64,000 nucleotides of DNA from Aliiroseovarius zhejiangensis (lineage in GTDB: Bacteria; Pseudomonadota; Alphaproteobacteria; Rhodobacterales; Rhodobacteraceae): assembly GCF_014656375.1 (NCBI RefSeq), contig NZ_BNCH01000004.1, forward strand, positions 62,001-126,000. The letters are read 5' to 3'. The notes under the pieces were generated by a model. It saw nothing but the letters and a program-made list of their open reading frames with translations, did not search any database and was not told the origin of the DNA. A program made the position numbers and the translations under genes. Of this stretch, positions 28,360 to 36,817 are shown in pieces (position 1 is the first letter of the stretch; every line of letters starts with the position of its first letter).

Positions 28360-29693
28360 CCATGGGTCGGCCAGGCCCGGTGTTCATTATCAATTACAAA
28401 GACATGGGCATGTTCGCGCCCGTGGGTCTGATGCGCTTTCATATGCGGATGGTCCGGCGGCAGATCCGGATGACTGTGTTCAATCACGCGATCACCATGC
28501 ACCGGCCAAAGCCGCATGGCCGCGAAAACACCCATCGCCCCGAGGGCTGCCAGCACCAGCAACACCGCCGTCAGGCCCGCATATCGCCCCATCCAGCCGG
28601 CCAGCGGATAGGTGATCATCCAACACGCATGTGACAGCGCAAACTGCGCGGCAAATATCGCGGGTCGATCCTCGGCGTGGGCGGAAATGCGCAAAAGCCG
28701 TCCCGACGGGGTCAGGATCGCAGAATAGAAAGCCCCGATCAGCACCCAAAAGGTCAGAAACAGCCACCAGGGCGGCAGCGACCTGCCCCAGATGATGGCC
28801 GCGAAGACAAAGGCCAGGCTTGTCAGTGCAATCGCCGCTGGCAACATGACATCGCGTTCACGCACCCGCCCGAGCAGGCGGGGCAACAGGATCGCGGCCA
28901 GCATCGACCCGCCCCCGAACGCTGCCATGGCAACCCCCAGCGCGCGTTCACCCAAACCATAGTCTGACCGGACCAGCACAACGGTGTTCACCAAAACGAA
29001 AGCCCCGATGGCGGCGGCGGTCAGGTTCAACGCCAACAATCCGCGAAGGCGCGGCGTGGCCAGATAGATGCGACTGCCACGGGTCAGGCGTTCTGAAAAC
29101 GGTCGTGTCTCGGTCGTTCCGGCAAATGGTGGCAAGTCACACCGCGCCACCAGAGCAGCCGAGATCAAGAACCCGACAACCGTCCCGGCAAACAACCCAT
29201 GGAACGAGATCACCAGAAGCAGAAGCGCCGCCAGCGTGGGGCTGAGCAGGTTTTCAAGGTCATAGGCCAGGCGCGACAGGGACAAGGCCTGGGTATAATC
29301 ATCCTCATCCGTCAGGATGTCGGGGATCGTCGCCTGAAAGATCGGCGTGAAACTGGCCGATGCGGTCTGCAACACGAATATCAGCGCATAGATCTGCCAG
29401 ACTTCGGTCACGAAAGGCAGCGCCAGCGCCACCCCCGCGCGCGCCAGATCGGCCCCGATCAACACCGCCTTGCGCGGCAGGTGTACGAGGCTGGCCGCCA
29501 GCACCGGCGACAAGCCAACATAGGCAACCATCTTGATCGTGAACGCCGTGCCCAGGACCGCACCGGCAGCATCACCCGCCAGATCATAAGCCAGAAGACC
29601 CAGCGCGATGGTCATCAACCCGGTGCCCAGCAAAGCCACCACCTGCGCGGTGAACAGTGTGGCATAGGTGCGGTTGGACAGGGCGCGTATCAT
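28356..29693 (-). CDS. MFS transporter with histidine-rich C-terminal tail
   Basis: The 445-residue major facilitator superfamily protein has twelve predicted helices over ~1-400. The MFS loop 2-3 position carries the divergent LVHLPRKAVLIGADLAR in place of the canonical GxxxDRxGRR. The last ~45 residues are hydrophilic and contain about ten histidines (VIEHSHPDLPPDHPHMKAHQ, then HGREHAHVF). His-rich cytosolic tails occur in the NreB/NrsD nickel exporters of this superfamily, so divalent metal export is a reasonable inference, not a demonstration. A GC hairpin lies just upstream of the start (29696-29717). Confidence 0.8.
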   Translation of the reverse strand: MIRALSNRTYATLFTAQVVALLGTGLMTIALGLLAYDLAGDAAGAVLGTAFTIKMVAYVGLSPVLAASLVHLPRKAVLIGADLARAGVALALPFVTEVWQIYALIFVLQTASASFTPIFQATIPDILTDEDDYTQALSLSRLAYDLENLLSPTLAALLLLVISFHGLFAGTVVGFLISAALVARCDLPPFAGTTETRPFSERLTRGSRIYLATPRLRGLLALNLTAAAIGAFVLVNTVVLVRSDYGLGERALGVAMAAFGGGSMLAAILLPRLLGRVRERDVMLPAAIALTSLAFVFAAIIWGRSLPPWWLFLTFWVLIGAFYSAILTPSGRLLRISAHAEDRPAIFAAQFALSHACWMITYPLAGWMGRYAGLTAVLLVLAALGAMGVFAAMRLWPVHGDRVIEHSHPDLPPDHPHMKAHQTHGREHAHVFVIDNEHRAWPTHG

Positions 29694-29732
29694 ACGGGCG
29701 AGTGTATCCCCGCCCGCTTGCCGGTCAATCTG

Positions 29733-31277
29733 TCAAACGCCTTCGGGCTTGGTTTTCTCGCGCCGCACCAGCAGGTTGTTCAACGCGTTCACATAGGCCT
29801 TGGCCGAAGCGACAACGGTGTCGGTATCCGAAGATTGGCCGGTGACGATCTTGCCGTTCTCCTCCATCCGCACGGACACGGTGGCCTGAGCGTCAGTGCC
29901 TTCGGTCACGGCGTGCACCTGATAGAGTTGCAGCCGCGCGTCATGGGGAAACAGCGCCTGAATGGCGTTGAAGGTCGCATCGACCGGCCCGTCACCCGTC
30001 GCCGTTTTCTGGTGGTCTACGCCGTCGATTTCCAGTGTCAGGTCCGCCGATTGAGGGGCTTCGGTGCCGCAGATCACCCGCAGGAATTTCACCAGAATGC
30101 GGTCGTTGGCGGCGTCCGTCCCGTCGCGCATCAGGGCGATTAGGTCGTCGTCAAAGACCTCTTTCTTGCGGTCGGCCAGTTCCTTGAAGCGCACGAACAC
30201 GTCTTTCAAATGGTTGTCGCCCACGTCAAAGCCCAACTGGTTCAGCCGGTCGCGCAGGGCGGCGCGGCCCGAGTGCTTGCCCAACACCAGGCTGGTTTCG
30301 GACAGGCCCACATCTTCGGGGCGCATGATCTCGAACGTCTCGGCGTTTTTCAGCATCCCGTCCTGATGGATGCCGCTTTCATGGGCAAAGGCGTTCTTGC
30401 CGACGATGGCCTTGTTATACTGCACGGCAAAGCCAGATACCTGCGCCACGCGGCGCGAGATGTTCATGATTTTCTTCGTATCAACGCCGGTCGACCACGG
30501 CATGATATCGTTGCGCACCTTCAAGGCCATCACGACCTCTTCCAGAGCCGTATTGCCCGCGCGCTCGCCCAGACCATTGATGGTGCACTCAATTTGGCGC
30601 GCACCGGCCTCGACCGCCGCCAGCGCGTTCGCGGTCGCCATGCCCAGATCGTTGTGACAATGGGTGGCAAACGTCACCTCATCCGCGCCCGGCACCTTTT
30701 CGATCAGCATCCGGATCAGATCGGCACTTTCGCGCGGCGCGGTATAGCCGACCGTGTCGGGAATGTTGATCGTGGTGGCACCCGCCTTGATCGCAATCTC
30801 GATCACGCGGCACAGATAGTCATGTTCGGTCCGGGTGGCGTCCATCGCAGACCATTGAACATCATCGGTCAGGTTGCGGGCGTGGGTGACGGTTTCGTGG
30901 ATCAGATCCGCCATCTCGTCTTTCGACAGGTTCGGGATCTCGCGATGCAGGGGCGAGGTGCCGATGAAGGTGTGAATGCGCGGCTTGGCGGCATGGCGCA
31001 CGGCTTCGGCGCAGCGGTCGATATCCTTGAAATTCGCGCGGCTCAGCCCGCAGATAACCGAGTTCTTTGATCGCTTCGCAATCTCGCTGACTGCTGCGAA
31101 ATCACCCTCAGAGGCAATCGGAAACCCGGCTTCGATGATGTCGACACCCATGTCGTCCAGCATCTCGGCGATTTCCAGTTTCTCGTCATGGGTCATGGTC
31201 GCGCCGGGGCTTTGTTCGCCGTCACGCAAAGTTGTGTCGAAAATCAACACGTGATCCGATGTGGTGGTCATAGTCAT
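29733..31277 (-). CDS. leuA: 2-isopropylmalate synthase
   Basis: LeuA condenses acetyl-CoA with 2-oxoisovalerate, committing carbon to leucine. The 514-residue enzyme has an N-terminal HMGL-like TIM barrel with the metal/substrate motif FDTTLRDGEQSPGATM, the metal histidines in TFATHCHNDLGMATANALAA, and INGLGERAGNTALEEVVMAL. A C-terminal LeuA regulatory domain (~400-505; QLYQVHAVTEGTDAQATVSV) binds leucine for feedback inhibition. A leucine-rich leader ORF and hairpins lie directly upstream, so transcription or translation is probably leucine-controlled as well. Confidence 0.97.
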   Translation of the reverse strand: MTMTTTSDHVLIFDTTLRDGEQSPGATMTHDEKLEIAEMLDDMGVDIIEAGFPIASEGDFAAVSEIAKRSKNSVICGLSRANFKDIDRCAEAVRHAAKPRIHTFIGTSPLHREIPNLSKDEMADLIHETVTHARNLTDDVQWSAMDATRTEHDYLCRVIEIAIKAGATTINIPDTVGYTAPRESADLIRMLIEKVPGADEVTFATHCHNDLGMATANALAAVEAGARQIECTINGLGERAGNTALEEVVMALKVRNDIMPWSTGVDTKKIMNISRRVAQVSGFAVQYNKAIVGKNAFAHESGIHQDGMLKNAETFEIMRPEDVGLSETSLVLGKHSGRAALRDRLNQLGFDVGDNHLKDVFVRFKELADRKKEVFDDDLIALMRDGTDAANDRILVKFLRVICGTEAPQSADLTLEIDGVDHQKTATGDGPVDATFNAIQALFPHDARLQLYQVHAVTEGTDAQATVSVRMEENGKIVTGQSSDTDTVVASAKAYVNALNNLLVRREKTKPEGV

Positions 31278-31330
31278 GTCTTTCAGTAGAAGTGTCTTAG
31301 CCTTGGTGGCCCAACGCGGGGCCGGTTCGT

Positions 31331-31383
31331 GGCGCGTATGGCGGTTCCCCTGAGCGGTCGCGCCAAAACGGCACGCTCAGAGG
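31331..31383 (-). promoter_or_regulatory. Leader hairpins of the leuA attenuator
   Basis: On the minus strand a ten-base stem (CCTCTGAGCG, 31383-31374, with CGCTCAGGGG, 31356-31347, one wobble) begins inside the leader-peptide stop region and encloses an inner GCC/GGC. A second pairing, GGCGCG (31364-31359) with CGCGCC (31336-31331), interleaves with the first, so the two compete. No U-tract follows, so the output may be Rho-dependent or translational rather than intrinsic termination. Confidence 0.5.
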
Positions 31384-31448
31384 CGGCTAAGAAGAAGCAG
31401 AAGGCCCAGCGCGGGGCCCGAAGTCGTGATATGTTTCTGCATTACCAT
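31377..31448 (-). CDS. Leucine-rich leader peptide upstream of leuA
   Basis: The minus-strand ATG at 31448 (or 31442) opens a 23- (or 21-) codon ORF, MVMQKHITTSGPALGLLLLL plus SRL, then TGA. Seven of its last twelve residues are Leu, with five consecutive Leu codons (CTT CTG CTT CTT CTT). It lies ~100 nt upstream of leuA and its stop falls within a strong hairpin. This is the layout of a ribosome-mediated leucine attenuator. No ribosome site precedes the ATG, and a TATAGT -10 box would place the transcript start at the ATG, so it may be translated leaderless. Confidence 0.75.
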   Translation of the reverse strand: MVMQKHITTSGPALGLLLLLSRL

Positions 31449-31455
31449 GGGCGCG

Positions 31456-31483
31456 ACTATAGGACGGTTTGGCGCAAGATAAA
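31456..31483 (-). promoter_or_regulatory. Candidate leuA-leader promoter
   Basis: Minus strand: TTTATC (31483-31478), a 16 bp spacer and TATAGT (31461-31456). The expected start point is at about 31449, coinciding with the leader ATG. The -10 is good, the -35 weak. Confidence 0.45.
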
Positions 31484-31524
31484 GATCTTTTTCGCCCCAG
31501 CCCAAGATTTCACCAAGGCCGGGT

Positions 31525-32997
31525 CTAGTTGGTGGCGGCATCCGAACTGGCCGCGGCGGCATCCGACCCTGCGGCGCTGTCCAGCGCCGGCGCGGGAGAG
31601 GTGCTGGCGGTCCCGGCGATGAGGCCGTCTTCCCAGGTGCCTTCCTCCTGACTGCCGTCGGCGCGGGTCACGACCCCTTTGCCGTGGCGTTTGCCCTTCT
31701 GGAAACCACCCTGATAGCGATCGCCATTGGCATAGATTGCGACGCCTTGACCGTGAAACAGCCCCGACAGCCATTCACCGTCATAAGAAAATCCATCCGT
31801 CCCGGTATAGGTGCCCTTGCCTTCGCGCAATCCGCCGACAAAGCTGCCCTCGTATACTGCACCATCGGCAAAGACCGAACGGCCCTGCCCATGCGGCTGC
31901 CCGGCCTGCCATTCCCCGGTATAGGTGGTGCCATCGGCGGTCGTCAGACTGCCCTGCCCGTCATAGAGCGCGTCTTTGAACATCCCGTCATAGACGGTGC
32001 CGTTGGTGTAGCGGGCAATCCCCTTGCCTTCGATCACCCCGGCTTTCCATTCGCCTTCATAGGTGTTGCCATCGGGATAGGTGATCGTGCCGGTGCCGTC
32101 GGCCAGACCATCGCGAAACTGCCCTTCATACACCGAGCCATCGGGATATGTCACCTTGCCCGCGCCCTGTATGACACCGGCCACCCAACTGCCTTCGTAA
32201 CGATAGCCGTCAGCCCCTTCGAACACGCCCTGCCCGTGGCGCTTGTCGTTTTCGAAACTGCCTTCATAGCGGTCACCATTGGCGTATTCGACCACGCCTT
32301 GCCCCTGACGGGCCCCTGCTTCGAAATTGCCGGAATAGATGTCGCCATTGGCCTGTTTCAGGATACCTTCACCCTGCATCTGGCCCTTTTCCCAGGTGCC
32401 ATCGAAAATCATTCCATCGGCCTGCGTCAGGACGCCTGTGCCATGACGTTCGCCTGCCCGCATCTCACCGTCATAGGTGGACCCATCCGCATAGGTCGAG
32501 ATGCCGCGTCCTTCTTTCACGCCAGCAACCCAGTCGCCTTCATAGATATAACCGGTCGGGCTTTGCAGCCGCCCCTGCCCGTGATGCATCGCGTTGCGGA
32601 ACCCGCCCTCGTATTTGATGCCATTGGCATAGATCGCAAGGCCCGATCCATTGATCTTGCCATCCACCCAGTCACCTTCGAAGGTCGATCCGTCGGCAAA
32701 GGTGATCTTGCCAAAGCCCTCGGGTTTGCCCTTGGCGAAGCTGCCTTCATAAATCGACCCGTTGGGGAAACGCGCGACACCCTGGCCGACAATCTCGCCC
32801 TCGATGAACTCGCCGGTATATTCGTAGCCGGTGGGCAATTGCAGCGTGCCCATCCCGTGTTGCACGCCCCCTTTGAACGTCCCCTCGTACACCGCGCCAT
32901 CTTCGTATTGCTTGGTCTCGACCTGCGCCATGACAGGCGTCGCCCCCAGCGCCAGACCCAAGACGACTCCACGAATACCTGTGCGAAGGGGATCCAT
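31525..32997 (-). CDS. Secreted MORN-repeat protein (about 19 repeats)
   Basis: The ATG at 32997 follows an AAAGAGG site (a TTG at 33003 would add two residues). The 490-residue product has a signal peptide (VVLGLALGATPVMAQ), then about 19 consecutive 23-residue MORN repeats of the form DGxxYEGxFxxGxxxGxGxxxYA, for example NGDRYEGSFENDKRHGQG and DGSVYEGQFRDGLADGTG. The last repeat is degenerate and the tail is Ala/Ser-rich. Export places it in the periplasm or outside. MORN arrays form long beta-strand rods that bind partners or lipids; no catalytic domain is present. It is divergent from nadE and tail-to-head with the leuA leader. Confidence 0.88.
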   Translation of the reverse strand: MDPLRTGIRGVVLGLALGATPVMAQVETKQYEDGAVYEGTFKGGVQHGMGTLQLPTGYEYTGEFIEGEIVGQGVARFPNGSIYEGSFAKGKPEGFGKITFADGSTFEGDWVDGKINGSGLAIYANGIKYEGGFRNAMHHGQGRLQSPTGYIYEGDWVAGVKEGRGISTYADGSTYDGEMRAGERHGTGVLTQADGMIFDGTWEKGQMQGEGILKQANGDIYSGNFEAGARQGQGVVEYANGDRYEGSFENDKRHGQGVFEGADGYRYEGSWVAGVIQGAGKVTYPDGSVYEGQFRDGLADGTGTITYPDGNTYEGEWKAGVIEGKGIARYTNGTVYDGMFKDALYDGQGSLTTADGTTYTGEWQAGQPHGQGRSVFADGAVYEGSFVGGLREGKGTYTGTDGFSYDGEWLSGLFHGQGVAIYANGDRYQGGFQKGKRHGKGVVTRADGSQEEGTWEDGLIAGTASTSPAPALDSAAGSDAAAASSDAATN

Positions 32998-33185
32998 GTC
33001 CAACCTCTTTCAATGAGTGTTATTTTTCGCGCTTCAACCCACGCAAACCCGTCGCAAGACTAAGCGAGCCGTGGTCCCGAAACAACGGTTTTCCCACGCA
33101 TGGTCTTTATCCCGCACGCAAACCTGCTACATCTGTGCGCAGGATCAAACCTGGCAGAGAATGCCGGGCCAAAAGGATACGCGCG

Positions 33186-34847
33186 ATGAGTGACCATTTC
33201 CGCCTGACGCTGGCGCAGTTGAACCCGACCGTCGGCGCCCTGGCAGCCAATGCAGAAAAGGCGCGCAAGGCATGGGCCCAGGCGAAATCCGCCGACAGCA
33301 ATTTGGTCGCCCTGCCCGAGGCTTTCATCACCGGCTATCAGACTCAGGACCTGGTCATGCGCCCACAGTTTTTTCGTGACGCCATGGACGCGGTTGAGCA
33401 GCTTGCCGCCGATTGCGCCGATGGTCCCGCGATGGGCATTGGTGGTCCATATTTTGACGGCACCAATCTGTTCAATGCCTACTACATCCTGCATGGCGGC
33501 AAGGTGGCTGCGCGCATTCTGAAACAGCGCCTGCCCAACTTCACCGTGTTTGACGAAAAACGGCAGTTCACATCCGCCGATCCGCAAGGCCCGGTGGGCT
33601 TGGGGCCGATCCGTATCGGCATCCCCATTTGCGAAGACGCATGGCATAGCGAAAACGTCTGCGAAACATTGGCTGAAAGCGGGGCCGAGTTGCTGCTGAT
33701 CCCCAACGGATCCCCCTATTATCGGCGCAAGTTCGATGTGCGGGTGAACCACATGGTGGCGCGGGTCGTCGAAACCGGGCTGCCGCTGATCTATCTGAAT
33801 ATGGTGGGCGGCCAGGACGATCAGGTGTTCGACGGCGGGTCCTTCGCCCTGAACCCGGGTGGAGAGCTGGCCATGCGCATGACCACCTTTGACGAGGAGA
33901 TCCGCCATATCGACCTGAATCGCACCGACGAAGGCTGGCGCATTGCCCCCGGCCCCATCGCTGTGCATGGGGATGAATGGGAACAGGATTACCGCGCCAT
34001 GGTCGAAAGCCTGCGCGACTATATGCGCAAGACTGGGTTCAAGAAGGTGCTGCTTGGCCTGTCCGGCGGGATCGACAGCGCGATTGTCGCGACCATTGCC
34101 GTCGATGCGCTGGGGCCCGAGAATGTGCGCTGCGTGATGCTGCCGTCTGAATACACGTCGCAAAGCTCGCTGGATGATGCCAAGGACATCGCGACCCGTT
34201 TGGGCTGCTCCTATGACATCGTTCCGATCCGCGAAGGCCGTGAGGCGATCACCAACACGCTCGCCCCTTTTTTCGAGGGCATGGAACCCGACGTGACCGA
34301 AGAAAACATCCAGTCCCGCCTGCGGGGTCTTCTGCTGATGGCGCTTTCCAACAAGTTCGGCTCAATGCTTCTGACCACCGGCAACAAGTCCGAGGTCGCC
34401 GTGGGTTATGCCACGATCTATGGCGACATGGCGGGCGGCTACAATCCGATCAAGGATCTGTACAAAACCCGGGTGTTCGAACAATGCCGCTGGCGCAATG
34501 CCAATCACCGCGACTGGATGAACGGCCCCGAGGGCGAGGTCATCCCGGTCTCGATCATCGACAAACCACCATCTGCGGAGTTGCGCCCCGACCAGAAGGA
34601 CGAAGACAGCCTGCCGCCTTACGAGGTGCTGGACGCGATCCTTGAGGGGCTGATCGACGACGAGAAATCGGTGGCCGAACTGGTGGCAGAAGGGTTCGAC
34701 CGGGCGACGGTCAAGAAAGTCGAGCATCTGATCTTCATCTCGGAATACAAACGCTTCCAATCCGCACCCGGCACGCGCCTGACCATGCGCAGTTTCTGGC
34801 TGGACCGCCGCTATCCGATCGTGAATCGCTGGCGGGACGAAAGCTGA
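33186..34847 (+). CDS. nadE: Glutamine-dependent NAD+ synthetase
   Basis: This enzyme amidates deamido-NAD to NAD with ATP, using glutamine as nitrogen donor. The 553-residue two-domain form has an N-terminal nitrilase-type amidase (~1-260) with its Glu in ALPEAFITGY, Lys in LKQRLPNFTVFDEKR and Cys in IPICEDAW. A C-terminal synthetase has the PP-loop GLSGGIDSAIVATI and the LTTGNKSEVAVGYATIYGDM motif. The ATG at 33186 is used; the frame stays open upstream to 33135 without support. A TrkH- or MORN-linked role is not suggested; it appears monocistronic. Confidence 0.96.
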   Translation: MSDHFRLTLAQLNPTVGALAANAEKARKAWAQAKSADSNLVALPEAFITGYQTQDLVMRPQFFRDAMDAVEQLAADCADGPAMGIGGPYFDGTNLFNAYYILHGGKVAARILKQRLPNFTVFDEKRQFTSADPQGPVGLGPIRIGIPICEDAWHSENVCETLAESGAELLLIPNGSPYYRRKFDVRVNHMVARVVETGLPLIYLNMVGGQDDQVFDGGSFALNPGGELAMRMTTFDEEIRHIDLNRTDEGWRIAPGPIAVHGDEWEQDYRAMVESLRDYMRKTGFKKVLLGLSGGIDSAIVATIAVDALGPENVRCVMLPSEYTSQSSLDDAKDIATRLGCSYDIVPIREGREAITNTLAPFFEGMEPDVTEENIQSRLRGLLLMALSNKFGSMLLTTGNKSEVAVGYATIYGDMAGGYNPIKDLYKTRVFEQCRWRNANHRDWMNGPEGEVIPVSIIDKPPSAELRPDQKDEDSLPPYEVLDAILEGLIDDEKSVAELVAEGFDRATVKKVEHLIFISEYKRFQSAPGTRLTMRSFWLDRRYPIVNRWRDES

Positions 34848-34866
34848 TCGCCCCGCCGCGCATGTC

Positions 34867-35802
34867 TCAGCCCATCAAAAGCTGATAACTGTGTGGGACA
34901 TAGTGGAAGCCTGCGTCCCGCGCCTCGACATAGCCAAGCGCCGGGAAGGGCATGTGGTATCCGATAAAGGGCATTTTCTCGGCAGCCAGCATTCCCAGCA
35001 GCGACCGGCGGGTTGCGGCGGCGGCTTCCTTGTCGCGGTCGAACTTCACCTCCCAATCCGGATAGGCCAGCGACCAGACGTAATGGTTGGCGAAATCCGC
35101 GGCGATCAGAAGCGAGTTTCCGTCGCTGTCCAGCCGATAGGCCATGTGGCCGGGAGTATGGCCAAACGCCTCGACCGCTTCGATACCGGATGCAACCGTG
35201 TCGCCGCCGTTGATCATGGTTGTCTGGTCCGCCAGAGGAGCCACTTTGGCGTCGAACCCCTCGTTGCCCGCTGCCGCCCAATGGTCGAACTCCAGCGCGC
35301 CGGTGACGTAACGGGCATTGGGGAAGGTCACTCCGCCATCACCGGACAAGCCGCCGATATGGTCGCCATGCATATGGGTGATCACGACGATATCCACCTG
35401 ATCCGGCGCATACCCTGCATCAGCCAGCGCCGCCGTGATACCCTTGGCGTTCAGGCCCGTATCAAACAGCACAAGCTCGGACCCGGTGTTCACCACGGTC
35501 GGTGTAAAGAAAAACTGCGCTGCATCGGTCGGGATATGTGCGGTTTCCGAGGCTGCAGCGAACTCCTCTGCGCTGACATTCATGCCAAAAATGCTTTGCG
35601 GGTCTTCGACCGTGCGGTTGCCCGCCAACAGAGTCGTGACCTCGAACCCGCCCAACATGACGGTCTGCGATGCGGTGCTGGACAAGCCTGTTTGCGGAGC
35701 CATCGCACGCGCAGGTCCAGCAGCAAGCCCTGCCAGCGGCGCGGCGGCGCCCGCCATCAACAGATGTCGGCGCGACAGATAGGGAACGGAGAAAGATTTC
35801 AT
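34867..35802 (-). CDS. Exported MBL-fold metallohydrolase
   Basis: The 311-residue product begins with a twin-arginine-like signal (YLSRRHLLMAGAAAPLAGLA), ending near PARA. The mature part is a metallo-beta-lactamase fold with the zinc motif VVITHMHGDHIGG, a later GHTPGHMAYRL His, IAADFANHYVW (Asp) and IGYHMPFP (His). This pattern suggests a binuclear zinc hydrolase in the periplasm, in the lactonase/glyoxalase-II-like part of the family; the substrate is not inferable. Its 3' end is convergent with nadE. Confidence 0.88.
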   Translation of the reverse strand: MKSFSVPYLSRRHLLMAGAAAPLAGLAAGPARAMAPQTGLSSTASQTVMLGGFEVTTLLAGNRTVEDPQSIFGMNVSAEEFAAASETAHIPTDAAQFFFTPTVVNTGSELVLFDTGLNAKGITAALADAGYAPDQVDIVVITHMHGDHIGGLSGDGGVTFPNARYVTGALEFDHWAAAGNEGFDAKVAPLADQTTMINGGDTVASGIEAVEAFGHTPGHMAYRLDSDGNSLLIAADFANHYVWSLAYPDWEVKFDRDKEAAAATRRSLLGMLAAEKMPFIGYHMPFPALGYVEARDAGFHYVPHSYQLLMG

Positions 35803-35920
35803 GAGGGACCTCCCGGTAAGAGCAGATTTTGATGAGATTCAGACCTGCACTATACTTCGATTTCCGATGGAAATGGACGGCGTCACGCAATCGTGACAAG
35901 CTTCAACACAAGGGCATGGC

Positions 35921-36355
35921 ATGAGCACGCAGGAAAACAAGACACGCCCGACCGGTCAGGCCGTCACCCGCTTCATCGCCGCGGTCGAGCCCGAACCGAA
36001 ACGCAAGGACGCCGAGGCGCTTGATCGGTTGTTTCGTCAGGTGACAGGGTTCGCGCCCGTCATGTAGGGCCCGTCCATCATCGGCTATGGCCGCTATCAC
36101 TACCGCTATGACAGCGGGCGTGAAGGGGAGTTTCTGGCCACCGGTTGTTCACCCCGCAAGGCGCGTCACTCGATCTATATCATGCCGGGATATGCCGATT
36201 ACGGTGATATTCTGGCGCGGCTTGGCAAGCACAAGATGGGCAAGTCCTGTCTTTACGTGAACAAACTGGCGGATATTGATCTGGAGGTATTGGCGGAGTT
36301 GATCCGGGCAGGCCTGCACGATCTGGACAAGAAATGGCCCGTGCAGCCCGTTTGA
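35921..36355 (+). pseudogene. DUF1801 protein gene interrupted by an in-frame amber codon
   Basis: The reading frame from ATG 35921 encodes 48 residues ending VTGFAPVM, hits TAG at 36065-36067, then continues without further stops as GPSIIGYGRYHYRYDSGREG and on to LADIDLEVL and a TGA at 36353. The whole is a normal-length (144 codon) DUF1801 protein of the YdhG/YdeI type. The family has Trp in the interrupted position (W-GPSIIG), so a single TGG-to-TAG change explains it. No frameshift or other damage is visible, so the event is recent or a sequencing error. Its stop abuts the convergent zincin gene's stop. Confidence 0.85.
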
Positions 36356-36754
36356 TCATTCCCACCAGCGATCAATTTCGGCGATATCCTCGTCCGACCA
36401 CCCGAAATGATGGGCAAACTCGTGAACGACGATATGCCCGACCAGTTCTGCCAGCGACACATCCCCGCGCGACGCCCATTCGTCAAGGATTGGCCTGCGA
36501 AACAGCGTGACTGTGTCCGGGGCGAAGGGTTGGTCAGACACGGATTTCTGTGTCAGCGGAATGCCTTCGTAAACCGCCGTCAACTCGAACGGATCTTCGA
36601 TCTCCATCTCGGACAGCAACACGGCATTCGGCATGTTCTCGACCCGGATCGCAACCTCCAGCGCCTTTTCGACAAAGGCAGGTGGCAGGCGCATCCGGGC
36701 GTCATGGGCAAGCGCCTCGATATCTGCGATGGAAGGGGCGTATTTCCGAGTCAT
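36356..36754 (-). CDS. Zincin-like metallopeptidase family protein
   Basis: The 132-residue cytosolic protein belongs to the minimal zincin family (PF06262-type). It ends with VVHEFAHHFGWSDEDIAEID, an HExxH motif followed by a downstream acidic ligand region. The N-terminal half contains the family LPPAFVEKALEVAIRVENMP block. Physiological substrates are unknown for the family. It lies divergent from gltX, 63 bp apart, and its stop codon is immediately next to that of the broken DUF1801 gene. Confidence 0.9.
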   Translation of the reverse strand: MTRKYAPSIADIEALAHDARMRLPPAFVEKALEVAIRVENMPNAVLLSEMEIEDPFELTAVYEGIPLTQKSVSDQPFAPDTVTLFRRPILDEWASRGDVSLAELVGHIVVHEFAHHFGWSDEDIAEIDRWWE

Positions 36755-36817
36755 ACCGGATTATATGGACAAATCCGGGCCAGTATGAAAGAGGGACGAG
36801 CCAAGGAGACCTGACCC

